This document shows, piece after piece, positions 1 to 8,522 of a DNA stretch of 64,000 bases. Made by a program: the position numbers and the translations under genes. Numbering within the stretch: the stretch's first letter is position 1; every line of letters starts with the position of its first letter. Source of the DNA: Comamonadaceae bacterium (GTDB taxonomy: Bacteria; Pseudomonadota; Gammaproteobacteria; Burkholderiales; Burkholderiaceae_C); assembly GCA_947372745.1 (NCBI GenBank), contig CANBUY010000002.1, forward strand, positions 49,587-113,586. The letters are read 5' to 3'. A model generated the notes under the pieces. It was given only the letters and a program-made list of their open reading frames with translations, ran no database searches and had not been told where the DNA came from.

Positions 1-107
1 CTGGCAAAGCACATTTTTTCGCCATCCCATTTTTGTCCGCACCAACACACGCCCTCGGCGTTGATCAGGCAGGTTCCTGTGCCGCAGCACCGTCCATCGA
101 CATCCAT
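1..107 (-). CDS. Cysteine-rich small protein (3' end outside window)
   Basis: Reading from the ATG at 107 gives 35 codons before the window edge, so the C-terminus is missing. Six cysteines lie in 35 residues (a CC pair, then C13, C21, C23 and C33), with two tryptophans nearby. An AGGAG lies about 8 bases upstream of the ATG, which supports the start. It precedes no other gene within the window on this strand, and the DUF2389 gene lies just upstream on the same strand. The cysteine pattern suggests a metal-binding or disulfide-rich peptide; I do not recognise the family. Confidence 0.55.
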   Translation of the reverse strand, partial: MDVDGRCCGTGTCLINAEGVCWCGQKWDGEKMCFA

Positions 108-132
108 CTTGGTAGCTCCTTAAGTTTATAAA

Positions 133-408
133 TTACTTCCAACCTTGCCGCCACACCAGCGGGTTGGTCAGCTCGCGCCAGGGCAGCACAAAGCGGCGCC
201 CGGAGTTGATGGCCTCCAACTCTACCGCTTCAATCTGGATCGAGGGCGGCAGGGGCGCAATCACCTGGGTGACCAAAAAGTGCTTCTCCTTGTTGCGCGG
301 GGCCACGGCCGTCCATTTGCTTAAAGCGAGCTTTTTGGGGTTGACCTGGTGCGGCGTGGGCAGTGCGGTTGGGGCGGTGTTCGGGGCTGGGGTCATGGCT
401 GGGTTCAT
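133..408 (-). CDS. Trp-rich conserved protein, TIGR02450/DUF2389 family
   Basis: A small protein of about 91 residues with the family core: NPKKL, SKWTAV, NKEKHFLVT, then WRELTNPLVWRQGW at the C-terminus. The proline/alanine-rich N-terminus is not part of the family core. I place the start at 408, where the ATG overlaps the stop of the lipocalin gene as ATGA; an upstream in-frame start at 435 would overlap that gene further. The function of the family is unknown. Coupling to a lipocalin gene is the only context clue. Confidence 0.8.
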   Translation of the reverse strand: MNPAMTPAPNTAPTALPTPHQVNPKKLALSKWTAVAPRNKEKHFLVTQVIAPLPPSIQIEAVELEAINSGRRFVLPWRELTNPLVWRQGWK

Positions 409-971
409 GGCGTTTGGCGCGTGTGGGTCACCCAAATCAGCTGCTCCACCGCCAAGCCCAGTGTTTTGGCCTGGGCCAGCAACTGCGCGCGAATTTCAGG
501 TTTGAGTTGTTTGTCGCGTGCCAATATCCAAACGTAATCGCGGTCAGGGCCCACTACCAAAGCCCATTGGTAGTTTTCTTGGTCCAACGAAGCTACATGG
601 TAGCCGCCGTAAAACGGACCAAAAAACGACACTTTGAGCGAGGCCGTTTTGGGGTCGCCGGAGAACACGGCACGCCCGATGGCTTCTTTCCAGTCGTTCT
701 TTTTGGCATCAAAACCCCGGTTGATCACCTGCACGCTGCCGTCGGCTTGCATTAGGTAGCGCGCACTCACATCGCTCATGCCACGCTCAAAAGAGTGGTC
801 CAGGCGGGCTACCTCAAACCACTGGCCTTCATAGCGTGCGATGTCAAACGGCGTCACCGCCGAGATGCCTTCAGGCGGTGAGGTGGAGCAACCGGCTAGG
901 CCCACAAGCAATGCCAGCAGTATGGAGCGCTGAATGAGGCGGTGCCCGATGAACGAAACAAGTAAAGACAT
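405..971 (-). CDS. Outer-membrane lipoprotein lipocalin (Blc-like)
   Basis: The N-terminus has a basic stretch, a hydrophobic segment and a lipobox LAGC, so it should be a lipoprotein. After that comes the lipocalin signature YEGQWFEVARLDHSFERG (GxW motif) and the later strand pattern DRDYVWILARDKQL and the terminal LIWVTH. This is the bacterial Blc family, proposed to bind lysophospholipids or other lipids at the outer membrane. About 188 residues from the ATG at 971; a GTG at 1010 in the same frame is an alternative start. The next gene (DUF2389) overlaps it by ATGA. Confidence 0.85.
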   Translation of the reverse strand: MSLLVSFIGHRLIQRSILLALLVGLAGCSTSPPEGISAVTPFDIARYEGQWFEVARLDHSFERGMSDVSARYLMQADGSVQVINRGFDAKKNDWKEAIGRAVFSGDPKTASLKVSFFGPFYGGYHVASLDQENYQWALVVGPDRDYVWILARDKQLKPEIRAQLLAQAKTLGLAVEQLIWVTHTRQTP

Positions 972-1136
972 GGAAATTTTTGGTGCGTTGGACTGAAGGG
1001 AAAAATCCACTGTTATTCAAGGCTTAGCCGTGGTTTAAAGCCTCGAGAATAAAGCTTTCCCCCATCTCTTGGATACTTGGGGCTATTGAAAATAGTTTCA
1101 AATAAAGATTCAAAAAACAAAGCTGGACCGGACCTT

Positions 1137-1619
1137 ATGGACTCATTGCCCCAACTCTCGACGCCCCTGCCCAGCGCCATCACGCCGCCACCAACCGCCG
1201 CATGGTTGGGTTATGGGGGCTTGTTGCCGTTTTTTTTGTTGTCGCTCGGGGTGCTGCTCGATCAGGCGCACCAAACCCTCTGGCGCGATTCGCAGTTGTC
1301 CTATGGCGCTATTATTTTGAGCTTTGTCGGAGCGCTGCACTGGGCTTTTGCCATGACCTTGCCGGAGCTGGACACCCGCCAGCGTAATGAACGCCTGATT
1401 TGGAGTGTGGTGCCCGCGTTGTTGGGCTGGATGGCCTTGTTGTTGCCGCCCTTGACTGCGGCGGCCCTGCTGGTGGCGGGTTTTGTGGTTCATTACCTGC
1501 AAGACCGGCGCCTGGACCGAGCCAGCAATTTACCCAACTGGTATTTACCTATGCGCTTGCGCCTGACTTTTGTGGCCTGTGTTTGTTTGGCTGCGTCAGC
1601 TTTTTGGGGCAGTTGCTGA
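1137..1619 (+). CDS. DUF3429 integral membrane protein
   Basis: About 160 residues with at least four hydrophobic segments (LLPFFLLSLGVLL, AIILSFVGALHWAFAM, VVPALLGWMALLLPP, AALLVAGFVVHYL) followed by a DRRL...WYLPMRLRLT motif. This pattern is that of the DUF3429 family, often found in proteobacteria, function unknown. I prefer the ATG at 1137; a TTG at 1077 in frame would add 20 polar residues. The 3' end overlaps by 24 bases the 3' end of the convergent amidotransferase gene. Confidence 0.75.
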   Translation: MDSLPQLSTPLPSAITPPPTAAWLGYGGLLPFFLLSLGVLLDQAHQTLWRDSQLSYGAIILSFVGALHWAFAMTLPELDTRQRNERLIWSVVPALLGWMALLLPPLTAAALLVAGFVVHYLQDRRLDRASNLPNWYLPMRLRLTFVACVCLAASAFWGSC

Positions 1620-2387
1620 GCGCGCTTGCTGCGCGGCTTGCAAAAAATCAGTGAGCAAAGGCGTGTCGTCTAGCGCGCCGTGGTCGGGGCGGTGAAACTC
1701 AGGGTGCCATTGCACGGCCGCGACAAAGCTGGGTCCGGTGGACCGGATGGCCTCGACCATGCCATCCATCGGGCAGCGCGCCTCCACCACAAAACCAGGC
1801 GCCAGGTCTTTGATGCCTTGATGATGAATGCTATTTATTTTGGAGCTGTCTAAGCACGTCAATAGGGCGCTAAGCCGTGTTTTTGGCACTATTTCAAGGG
1901 TGTGGAAGTTGTGCTCGTAAAGATCTGCGTGGCGATGAGCCGCAGCGTTGGGGTGTTGGGTGGGAATGTCTTGAATTAAGGTGCCGCCAAACGCCACATT
2001 GATAAGCTGCAAGCCCCTGCAGATGCCAAACACCGGTTTGCCTGCCGCCACAAAGGCCTTGACCAGTGCCAGTTCGTAGTCATCACGAATGCGGTCGCCG
2101 TGCCAACTGGCGTGCCCCGGCGTCTCGCCGTAGCTGCCGGGCCACACGTCTGCGCCGCCGTGCAAAACCAAGCCGTCCAGCCACTGCGCGTAGTCGTCCA
2201 CCCCCACGTTGCCACTCGCGGTGTCGCCGGTGGGCGACGGAATCATCACGGGTAAAGCGCCGCCTGACATGACCCAGTGCGCCATCGACTGCTCGATGTA
2301 TTGCAGCGTTTTGCTGGCGAAAGCGTCGCGCCTGGGGTCTGGGTGAAAGAAGCAGGCGCTGAGGCCAATTTTGAGACGGTCTTGCAT
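1596..2387 (-). CDS. Class I glutamine amidotransferase-like hydrolase, peptidase C26 (PuuD family)
   Basis: A 263-residue protein with the C26 triad: Cys123 in FGICRGLQ, His228 and Glu230 in QWHPEF, and the LHGGADVWP loop near residue 76. The closest known role is hydrolysis of gamma-glutamyl-GABA in putrescine breakdown (PuuD), but no other puu gene is nearby, so the substrate is open. Residues about 173-187 are encoded by a copy of the dispersed intergenic repeat (1829-1876). They fall in the variable stretch just before INSIHHQG, so the reading frame and the catalytic residues are kept. Confidence 0.85.
   Translation of the reverse strand: MQDRLKIGLSACFFHPDPRRDAFASKTLQYIEQSMAHWVMSGGALPVMIPSPTGDTASGNVGVDDYAQWLDGLVLHGGADVWPGSYGETPGHASWHGDRIRDDYELALVKAFVAAGKPVFGICRGLQLINVAFGGTLIQDIPTQHPNAAAHRHADLYEHNFHTLEIVPKTRLSALLTCLDSSKINSIHHQGIKDLAPGFVVEARCPMDGMVEAIRSTGPSFVAAVQWHPEFHRPDHGALDDTPLLTDFLQAAQQARSATAPKS
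1829..1876 (+). repeat. Dispersed repeat copy 1, inside a coding sequence
   Basis: Starts TGCTATTTATTTT, has GAGCTGTCTAAGCACGT in the middle and GGGCGCTAAG at the end. It matches the intergenic copies at 7556 and 23285. On the opposite strand it encodes residues 173-187 of the C26 amidotransferase. Confidence 0.7.
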
Positions 2388-2493
2388 GGCAATGGTTTAC
2401 GGGTTGGGGCGCACAAAAGAAGCTATTTTGCCGAATTTCACAAAGGCCCGGTGCTTCGGGTAATCTTACGCATCCCCTCTTAAATAGCCCACC

Positions 2494-3564
2494 ATGTCAC
2501 CCCATCCCATTCTCCAAATCAAACCCCTCGGCTTCACCTGGGAAACGCTCGATCCGTTTTTGTTTTGCGCCTACCACGACGACGCTTATCCCCAGGGCAA
2601 TGCCGACCTGACGCCCAAAGCTTCAATGGCCGGGCGCCAAATGGGCCAAGACTTCAGCCGCAAAGATGGCTGGAGCATGTACCACGGGCAAACTGTGCCC
2701 GGCTTCCCTTCGCACCCTCACCGGGGTTTTGAGACCGTCACCATCGTGCGCAAAGGCCTGATCGACCACTCGGATTCGCTCGGGGCTGCGGCCCGTTTTG
2801 GCGGCGGCGACGTGCAGTGGCTCACTGCGGGCGCGGGCGTGGTGCACTCGGAGATGTTCCCACTGCTCAACAGCACAGGCCCCAATCCGCTGGAGCTGTT
2901 CCAAATTTGGCTCAACCTGCCCAGTGCCGCCAAAATGTCAGCGCCGCATTTCACCATGCTGTGGTCTGAAAAAATCCCCCGCCAAACCAGCGTGGACGCC
3001 GCCGGCCGCAGCACCGAAGTGGCCGTGATCGCCGGGCAACTGCAAGCCATCAGCGGCACCGTCACATCGCCAGCCGGTGCCCTGCTGCCCTCACCGCCTG
3101 ACTCATGGGCGGCACAGGCCGATGCCGATGTCGCCATCTGGACCCTGCGCCTGGCCCCTGGCGCGCAGTGGACGCTGCCCGCTGCCGCCAGTGCTCAAAC
3201 CCGTCGCAATCTGTATTTTTTCAAAGGCCAAAGCATCAGCGTGGCAGGACAAACGATTCAAAGCCACGGCGCCATAGAGTTGCGCGGTGATGCCGTGGTG
3301 GGCCTGGTCAACCACGGCGACATTGAAGCTGAATTTTTGCTGCTGCAAGGCCGCCCCATTGGCGAGCCGGTGGCGCAATACGGCCCGTTTGTGATGAACA
3401 CCAAAGCCGAAATCTCCCAAGCCATTGCCGACTACCAACGCACCCAATTTGGCGGCTGGCCGTGGCCCGACACCGCCCCCGTGCATGGCCACAACCCCGC
3501 CCGCTTTGCCCGGCATCCGGATGGGCGGGAGGAGCGGCCGGTGTTGGCGGCACAAGCGGAATGA
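2494..3564 (+). CDS. Pirin family cupin protein
   Basis: A 356-residue two-cupin protein. The N-terminal cupin carries the pirin metal ligands His74, His76 (PSHPHRGFE), His118 and Glu120 (GAGVVHSEM), with the family's spacing. The C-terminal cupin lies around residues 230-320. Pirins bind iron; some oxidise quercetin, others act as regulators, so the exact role here cannot be read from sequence. The stop codon overlaps, as ATGA, the start of a short relic of the downstream DTW gene (3561), which suggests pirin and DTW genes were once directly coupled. Confidence 0.88.
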   Translation: MSPHPILQIKPLGFTWETLDPFLFCAYHDDAYPQGNADLTPKASMAGRQMGQDFSRKDGWSMYHGQTVPGFPSHPHRGFETVTIVRKGLIDHSDSLGAAARFGGGDVQWLTAGAGVVHSEMFPLLNSTGPNPLELFQIWLNLPSAAKMSAPHFTMLWSEKIPRQTSVDAAGRSTEVAVIAGQLQAISGTVTSPAGALLPSPPDSWAAQADADVAIWTLRLAPGAQWTLPAAASAQTRRNLYFFKGQSISVAGQTIQSHGAIELRGDAVVGLVNHGDIEAEFLLLQGRPIGEPVAQYGPFVMNTKAEISQAIADYQRTQFGGWPWPDTAPVHGHNPARFARHPDGREERPVLAAQAE

Positions 3565-3635
3565 CGGGCCACGCCGTTGCTCGACTCAGACGTGCGCGTC
3601 TGACCTTGCGCACCAAACCCTTTATTGCCCTGTGA
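3561..3635 (+). pseudogene. 5' relic of a DTW-domain gene
   Basis: Translation from the ATG at 3561 gives 24 residues and then a stop. About 20 of them match the first 23 residues of the intact DTW protein that starts at 4123: [18 protein letters not shown]. The two copies differ at many third positions, so this is not a fresh duplication. It looks like the left-over start of the original DTW gene after replacement or rearrangement. Confidence 0.7.
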
Positions 3636-3704
3636 TGCGGCTGCTTCAAGTACCATGACCCCAGTTCAATTTCGCCCATTACCGGGTCCCCACGGAGAAT
3701 GCTT

Positions 3705-4085
3705 ATGTTTAGTCATGTGATGCTTGGTGTTAAAGATCTCGAAGTCTCGAAGACGTTTTACGACGCGCTTCTCGGTACGCTGGGTTTGGGCCCGGGGGTT
3801 GCCAACAAATCCCGCTATTTCTACCGCAGCCCGACCGGGACGTTCGCCATTACCACGCCGATTGATGGCGAACCCGCAACGCATGGCAATGGCAGCACCA
3901 TTGGTTTTACCGTGCAGTCTGCCGAGCAAGGTGACGCGTTTCATGCGGCTGGAGTTGCCAATGGGGGCACCACTTGCGAAGACCCCCCTGGTTTGCGCGA
4001 AGGCCCGGCAGGCAAGATTTATCTGGCTTACCTGCGCGACCCCGATGGCAATAAGCTCTGCGCGCTGCACCGTCCTGCCCCCTGA
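3705..4085 (+). CDS. VOC superfamily protein (glyoxalase/bleomycin-resistance fold)
   Basis: 126 residues with the VOC pattern: MFSHVMLGVKDLEVSKTFYD at the start, a GFTV strand in the middle, and YLRDPDGNKLCAL at the end. The family binds a divalent metal and includes glyoxalases, dioxygenases and resistance proteins; the substrate is unknown. I chose the ATG at 3705 because the GGAG at 3694-3697 is well spaced for it, while the in-frame ATG at 3699 is too close. It lies between the DTW relic and the intact DTW gene, so it probably arrived with that rearrangement. Confidence 0.85.
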   Translation: MFSHVMLGVKDLEVSKTFYDALLGTLGLGPGVANKSRYFYRSPTGTFAITTPIDGEPATHGNGSTIGFTVQSAEQGDAFHAAGVANGGTTCEDPPGLREGPAGKIYLAYLRDPDGNKLCALHRPAP

Positions 4086-4122
4086 GTTGCGCCACACCAG
4101 CGCTGCACTTGGCGCCATCCCG

Positions 4123-4866
4123 ATGACCCATGCCGTAGCCCGTCTGCGCGCCGCACGTCTGGCCTTGCGCACCAAACCGTTCATTGCCCGTGGCTCAAGG
4201 GCTGAGCGCTGCACCGGTTGCCGGGTGATTGCCAGCCACTGCCTGTGCGCCTTGCGCCCGGTGTTGCCGACCCACGCGGGCGTGTGCCTGATCATGGCGG
4301 ATATTGAACCGCTCAAGCCCAGCAACACTGGTTGGCTGATTGCCGACGTGGTGCCGGACACCGCTGCTTTTGGCTGGACCCGTACAGCCGTTGACCCCGG
4401 CCTGCTGGCGATGCTGGCCGACCCGCAGTGGCAGCCGTATCTGGTGTTTCCGGGTGAGTTTGTGGACGCCGCGCGGGTAGTGACCGAGGTGCAACCCCTA
4501 GAGGGCAAGCGTCCCTTGTTTGTGCTGCTGGACGCCACTTGGCCCGAGGCGCGCAAGATGTTTCGCAAAAGCCCTTACCTCAACCACCTGCCCGTGCTCA
4601 GCCTGCAGCCCGAGCAACTCTCCAACTACCTGCTTCGCCGGTCCACGCGCGACGACCACCTGTGCACGTCAGAGGTGGCGGCTTTGTGTTTTGAGTTAGC
4701 GGGGGAAGTGCAAGCGGCTGCGGTGATCGATGCCTATTTGGGCGTGTTCACCGAGCACTATTTAGATGCCAAGCACCACCGTCCGGTGGACTTGGAGAGC
4801 GCTGTGCACCAGCGTTTAAGCAACAGCCTGACCGACCGTGAGGGCAGTCAGGCATCAAGCCTTTAG
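4123..4866 (+). CDS. DTW-domain protein, probable tRNA-uridine aminocarboxypropyltransferase
   Basis: 247 residues. Zinc-type cysteines Cys30, Cys33, Cys40 and Cys42 are followed by the DTW motif [10 protein letters not shown] at 137-146 and the [13 protein letters not shown] segment. Members of this family (TapT/YfiP) add the acp group from SAM to tRNA uridine 47. I start it at the ATG 4123 because its first residues are aligned with the relic at 3561. Its stop (4864-4866) overlaps the stop of the convergent isocitrate dehydrogenase gene. Confidence 0.85.
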   Translation: MTHAVARLRAARLALRTKPFIARGSRAERCTGCRVIASHCLCALRPVLPTHAGVCLIMADIEPLKPSNTGWLIADVVPDTAAFGWTRTAVDPGLLAMLADPQWQPYLVFPGEFVDAARVVTEVQPLEGKRPLFVLLDATWPEARKMFRKSPYLNHLPVLSLQPEQLSNYLLRRSTRDDHLCTSEVAALCFELAGEVQAAAVIDAYLGVFTEHYLDAKHHRPVDLESAVHQRLSNSLTDREGSQASSL

Positions 4867-7094
4867 TGGCTGGCGGCAGCTAAAGCCGCGTTGAAGGTCG
4901 CGCTTGGGCGCATGACGGCCTCTAGCTTGGCGGTATCAGGCAAGTAGTAGCCGCCAATATCAACCGCTTTGCCCTGCACCACTTTCAGCTCAGTCGTGAT
5001 TTGGACTTCGTTGTCTGTGAGTGCTTTGGCCAAAGGTGCAAATTGTGTAGCCAATGCCAGGTCATCCGTCTGTGCGGCCAAGGCTTGTGCCCAGTACATG
5101 GACAGGTAAAACTGGCTGCCACGGTTGTCCAACTCGCCGGTGCGGGTGGATGGCGACTTGTTGTTTTCCAACAGTTTGCCGGTGGCGTCGTCGAGCGTCT
5201 TGGCCAAAATGGTGGCCTTTTGGTTGCCCGTTTTCAAGCCCAGGTCTTCCAAGGACACGGCCAGCGCCAAGAACTCGCCCAGCGAGTCCCAGCGCAGGTG
5301 GTTTTCTTCCACCAGTTGCTTGACGTGCTTGGGCGCGGAGCCGCCAGCGCCTGTTTCGTACATGCCGCCACCGGCCATCAATGGCACGATGGAGAGCATC
5401 TTGGCGCTGGTGCCCAGCTCCATGATGGGGAACAGGTCGGTCAGGTAGTCACGCAAAATATTGCCGGTGACCGAGATCGTGTCCATGCCGCGAATGACAC
5501 GCTCTAGCGTGTAACGCATGGCGCGCACTTGTGACATGTGCTGAATATCCAAGCCAGTGGTGTCGTAGTCTTTGAGGTACAACTCCACCTTTTTGATCAG
5601 CTCAGCCTCATGCGGGCGGTACGGGTCCAGCCAGAAAATGGCGGGCATGCCGGAGTTGCGGGCGCGGGTCACGGCCAGCTTCACCCAGTCGCGCACGGGG
5701 GCGTCTTTGCACTGGCACATGCGCCAGATATCGCCTTCTTCCACTTGTTGTGACAACAGAACTTCGCCCGTGGCGATGTCCACGATGTTGGCCAAGCCGG
5801 CTTCTTGCACTTCAAAAGTCTTGTCGTGCGAACCGTATTCTTCGGCTTGCTGCGCCATCAGGCCCACGTTGGGGACAGTGCCCATGGTGACGGGGTCAAA
5901 GTTGCCGTTGGTTTTGCAGAAGTTGATCATCTCCTGGTAAATACGGGCAAACGTGCTCTCAGGCATGACGGCTTTGGTGTCCTTGGGACGGCCATCGGCC
6001 CCCCACATCTTGCCGCCAATGCGGATCATGGCGGGCATGGAAGCATCCACAATCACGTCGCTGGGCGAGTGAAAGTTGGAAATACCTTTGGCCGAATCCA
6101 CCATCGCCAACTCAGGGCGGTGCTCGTGGCAGGCGTGCAGGTCACGCTCAATCTCTTCGCGCAGGGACGTGGGCAAATTTGCAATCTTGTCGTACAGATT
6201 GGACATGCCGTTGTTGACGTTGACGCCGAGTTCGCGGAACAGCTTGGCGTGCTTGGTGAATGCTTCCTTGTAGAAAATACGCACGCAGTGGCCAAAAACG
6301 ATGGGGTGCGAGACCTTCATCATGGTGGCTTTAACGTGCAGCGAGAACATCACGCCTGTTTGGCGGCAATCTTCGAGCTGGTCTTCGTAAAACTCGCACA
6401 GCGCCTTCTTGCTCATGAACATGCTGTCGATGATTTCACCGGCCAGCAACGGGGTGCTGGCTTTAAGCACAAAGGTTTTGCCGCTTTTGCCAACCAGCTC
6501 CATGCGCACATCACGCGCTTTGTCCAGCGTGATGGAGAGCTCGTTGTGGTAAAAATCGCCCTTGGTCATGTGGGCCACATGGGTGCGTGAAGCCATGCTC
6601 CATTTACCCATGGAGTGAGGGTTTTTGCGGGCATAACGCTTGACGGCCAAAGGCGCACGGCGGTCAGAGTTGCCTTCGCGCAGCACGGGGTTGACCGAGC
6701 TACCCAGGCATTTTGAGTAGCGGGTTTTGATCGACTTTTCTTCGTCAGTCTTGGGGTTTTCAGGGAAATCAGGGATGGCATAGCCACGGGCCTGCAGCTC
6801 TTTGATGGCTGCGGTCAGCTGGGGCAAAGAGGCGCTGATGTTGGGCAGCTTGATGATGTTGGTGTCCGGCAAGAGGGTCAAACGACCCAATTCCTGCAAG
6901 GTGTTGGGCACTTTTTGCGCATCAGGCAGAAAGTCCGAGAACTCGGCCAGCACACGGGCCGCCACTGAGATGTCGCTCTGTTCAACGTCAATACCTGCAG
7001 GCGCTGTAAATGTGCGAACGATTGGCAGGAATGAGGCCGTGGCCAGCAAAGGGGCCTCGTCTGTGAGTGTGTAGATGATTTTTGAATTAGCCAT
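4863..7094 (-). CDS. icd: NADP-dependent isocitrate dehydrogenase, monomeric type
   Basis: 743 residues from the ATG at 7094, the normal length for monomeric IDH (about 740). Recognisable blocks include [20 protein letters not shown] at the N-terminus, [11 protein letters not shown], and [20 protein letters not shown]. It catalyses oxidative decarboxylation of isocitrate to 2-oxoglutarate with NADP in the TCA cycle, in the cytoplasm. Stands alone on its strand. An in-frame start further upstream would add residues that do not look like the family. Confidence 0.95.
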   Translation of the reverse strand: MANSKIIYTLTDEAPLLATASFLPIVRTFTAPAGIDVEQSDISVAARVLAEFSDFLPDAQKVPNTLQELGRLTLLPDTNIIKLPNISASLPQLTAAIKELQARGYAIPDFPENPKTDEEKSIKTRYSKCLGSSVNPVLREGNSDRRAPLAVKRYARKNPHSMGKWSMASRTHVAHMTKGDFYHNELSITLDKARDVRMELVGKSGKTFVLKASTPLLAGEIIDSMFMSKKALCEFYEDQLEDCRQTGVMFSLHVKATMMKVSHPIVFGHCVRIFYKEAFTKHAKLFRELGVNVNNGMSNLYDKIANLPTSLREEIERDLHACHEHRPELAMVDSAKGISNFHSPSDVIVDASMPAMIRIGGKMWGADGRPKDTKAVMPESTFARIYQEMINFCKTNGNFDPVTMGTVPNVGLMAQQAEEYGSHDKTFEVQEAGLANIVDIATGEVLLSQQVEEGDIWRMCQCKDAPVRDWVKLAVTRARNSGMPAIFWLDPYRPHEAELIKKVELYLKDYDTTGLDIQHMSQVRAMRYTLERVIRGMDTISVTGNILRDYLTDLFPIMELGTSAKMLSIVPLMAGGGMYETGAGGSAPKHVKQLVEENHLRWDSLGEFLALAVSLEDLGLKTGNQKATILAKTLDDATGKLLENNKSPSTRTGELDNRGSQFYLSMYWAQALAAQTDDLALATQFAPLAKALTDNEVQITTELKVVQGKAVDIGGYYLPDTAKLEAVMRPSATFNAALAAASH

Positions 7095-7293
7095 ACTTAT
7101 TCTCTTGGATTTCGTTGGATGGGATAGCCGCATGAATGTAAATCAAAAACCTGTCACTAAGCTGATACAGGACAGATTGCATTCAAAATTGCGCCCTTGT
7201 GGGGGCTTTGGGGCAATAAATAGTCCTTTGGCACGACAATCAACCCCTTAGCGCAGGCAACGATGCCCGCCTCCATTGAACAGAAGAATCCCC

Positions 7294-7542
7294 ATGACCC
7301 AAGATACAAGCCCCCAAACTGCCGTGAAAACCAAGGAGTTGTGCGAATCCTGCGCTGGCGTGCAGCAAAACTGGCGCCGCGCCCCCGGCCACCCCGAGCT
7401 GGTGCAAGGCGTGAACCGCAAAGAGCCCCGCCCCCACGGCACCGTCACCGTCACCCGTTATGTGTGTGACCGCTGCAGCACCGTGTGGGACTATGAGAAT
7501 AACAAGGTCAATTTGCACGCAGGCTGGTCAGTCGTCGGCTAA
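7294..7542 (+). CDS. Small zinc-ribbon-like protein
   Basis: 82 residues with two CxxC pairs: CESC near residue 17 and CDRC near residue 59, a spacing typical of a small zinc ribbon. The rest is polar (APGHPELVQG, RPHGTVTVTRY). I chose the ATG at 7294 over a TTG at 7276. I do not know its function; conserved hypotheticals of this kind occur widely in Burkholderiales. It is followed by two different repeat elements. Confidence 0.65.
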   Translation: MTQDTSPQTAVKTKELCESCAGVQQNWRRAPGHPELVQGVNRKEPRPHGTVTVTRYVCDRCSTVWDYENNKVNLHAGWSVVG

Positions 7543-7555
7543 ATGAATGATTGGG

Positions 7556-7625
7556 TGCTACTTATAAAATAGCTGCTTAAGCACGTTGACATTGACCTAG
7601 ATGGCTATTTTGTTTAAAAAATAGC
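7556..7625 (+). repeat. Dispersed repeat copy 2 (intergenic)
   Basis: Begins TGCTACTTATAAAATAGCTG and continues CTTAAGCACGT, then ends with AAAAAATAGCA, which pairs with the beginning. Shares its core with copies at 1829, 23285, 25120 and 61668. Confidence 0.7.
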
Positions 7626-7648
7626 AACACTGAAGCGCACCAAACCCC

Positions 7649-7728
7649 GTCATTGCGAGCGAAGCGCGGCAATCCATGACTTTGATTTAGCTCGGCACGA
7701 TGGATTGCCGCGCTTCGCTCGCAATGAC
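7649..7728. repeat. Perfect 29-bp inverted repeat (REP/MITE-like 'gtcattgcgag')
   Basis: The left arm 7649-7677 (GTCATTGCGAGCGAAGC...CCAT) and right arm 7700-7728 are exact reverse complements around a 22-base loop. The GTCATTGCGAG...GCAATCC sequence resembles a palindromic repeat seen in many unrelated bacteria. In RNA it would form a very stable hairpin between the convergent zinc-ribbon and flavin reductase genes, so it may also end transcription. Confidence 0.85.
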
Positions 7729-7766
7729 AGGAGCGTTAAAAATCAGCCGCCTGCCGCCACCAACCC

Positions 7767-8465
7767 TTAAGCTTTCGGGCGGTACAGGCGAAACAACTGC
7801 TCAGGCCCCACTGTGAAATAATCCCCCGGCCCGCCGCCTCGCAGCACATGGCCTGCCCCGGCTGTGTCGTACACCCCGTTAATGAGCAGGTCGGGGTCAA
7901 TGTGCACCCCCACCACCTCGCCCAGCACCAGCCAGGTGTCCACCTGGTCGCCATTGGCGCCTTGCAGTTGAATAATTTGCGTGCGTCGGCACTCAAACGA
8001 CACCCGGCTTTCTTGCACGCGCGGCACGCCCACCACCCGTGAAGCCACAGGCGTGAGGCCCGCAAGCTCAAACTCATTCGCATCCGGGCCTACCGGCGCA
8101 CAAGTCTGGTTCATGGCCTCGGCCAGTGGGCGCGTGACAAGGTTCCACACAAACTCCCCGGTTTCTTCAATATTGCGCAGCGTGTCCTTATAGCCAATAC
8201 TGGCAAACCCGATCAGAGGCGGCGTGTAGTTGAAGGCATTAAAAAAGCTATAGGGCGCCAAATTGGGCACGCCAGACGCGCTGACCGTCGAGATCCAGCC
8301 AATAGGGCGCGGCCCCACGATGGCGTTGAACGGGTCGTGCGGCAAGCCGTGGCCGTGGCGGGGTTCGTAGAAATGGGGGGTGTCGGGCACGGGGGACTCC
8401 GGGATGTTGGGGGTTAACGATAACGCGCCTTGCGAAAAGTGTCTCTCTCCGTCTGAAAGACCCAC
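7767..8465 (-). CDS. Flavin reductase-like FMN-binding protein (split barrel)
   Basis: About 206-232 residues. The core NAIVGPRPIGWISTVSASGVPNLAPYSFFNAF is the signature of the flavin-reductase-like split barrel that binds FMN; IGF(A)S, RNI..TGEFVWNL and DTWLVLGEVVGVHID follow. Function in the family ranges from flavin reductases to unknown FMN proteins. The start is uncertain: GTG at 8465 gives the longest form, and a GTG near 8390 would remove an atypical N-terminus. Confidence 0.8.
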   Translation of the reverse strand: MGLSDGERHFSQGALSLTPNIPESPVPDTPHFYEPRHGHGLPHDPFNAIVGPRPIGWISTVSASGVPNLAPYSFFNAFNYTPPLIGFASIGYKDTLRNIEETGEFVWNLVTRPLAEAMNQTCAPVGPDANEFELAGLTPVASRVVGVPRVQESRVSFECRRTQIIQLQGANGDQVDTWLVLGEVVGVHIDPDLLINGVYDTAGAGHVLRGGGPGDYFTVGPEQLFRLYRPKA

Positions 8466-8522
8466 CGCGCACAGTGCTGAACCAAGACTTTTATACTGAA
8501 ATTACACTTTGTAAAGACCCTC

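Noticed and set aside
3666..4568. 300-codon open frame opposite the VOC and DTW genes
   Set aside because: Both plus-strand genes have clear family motifs.
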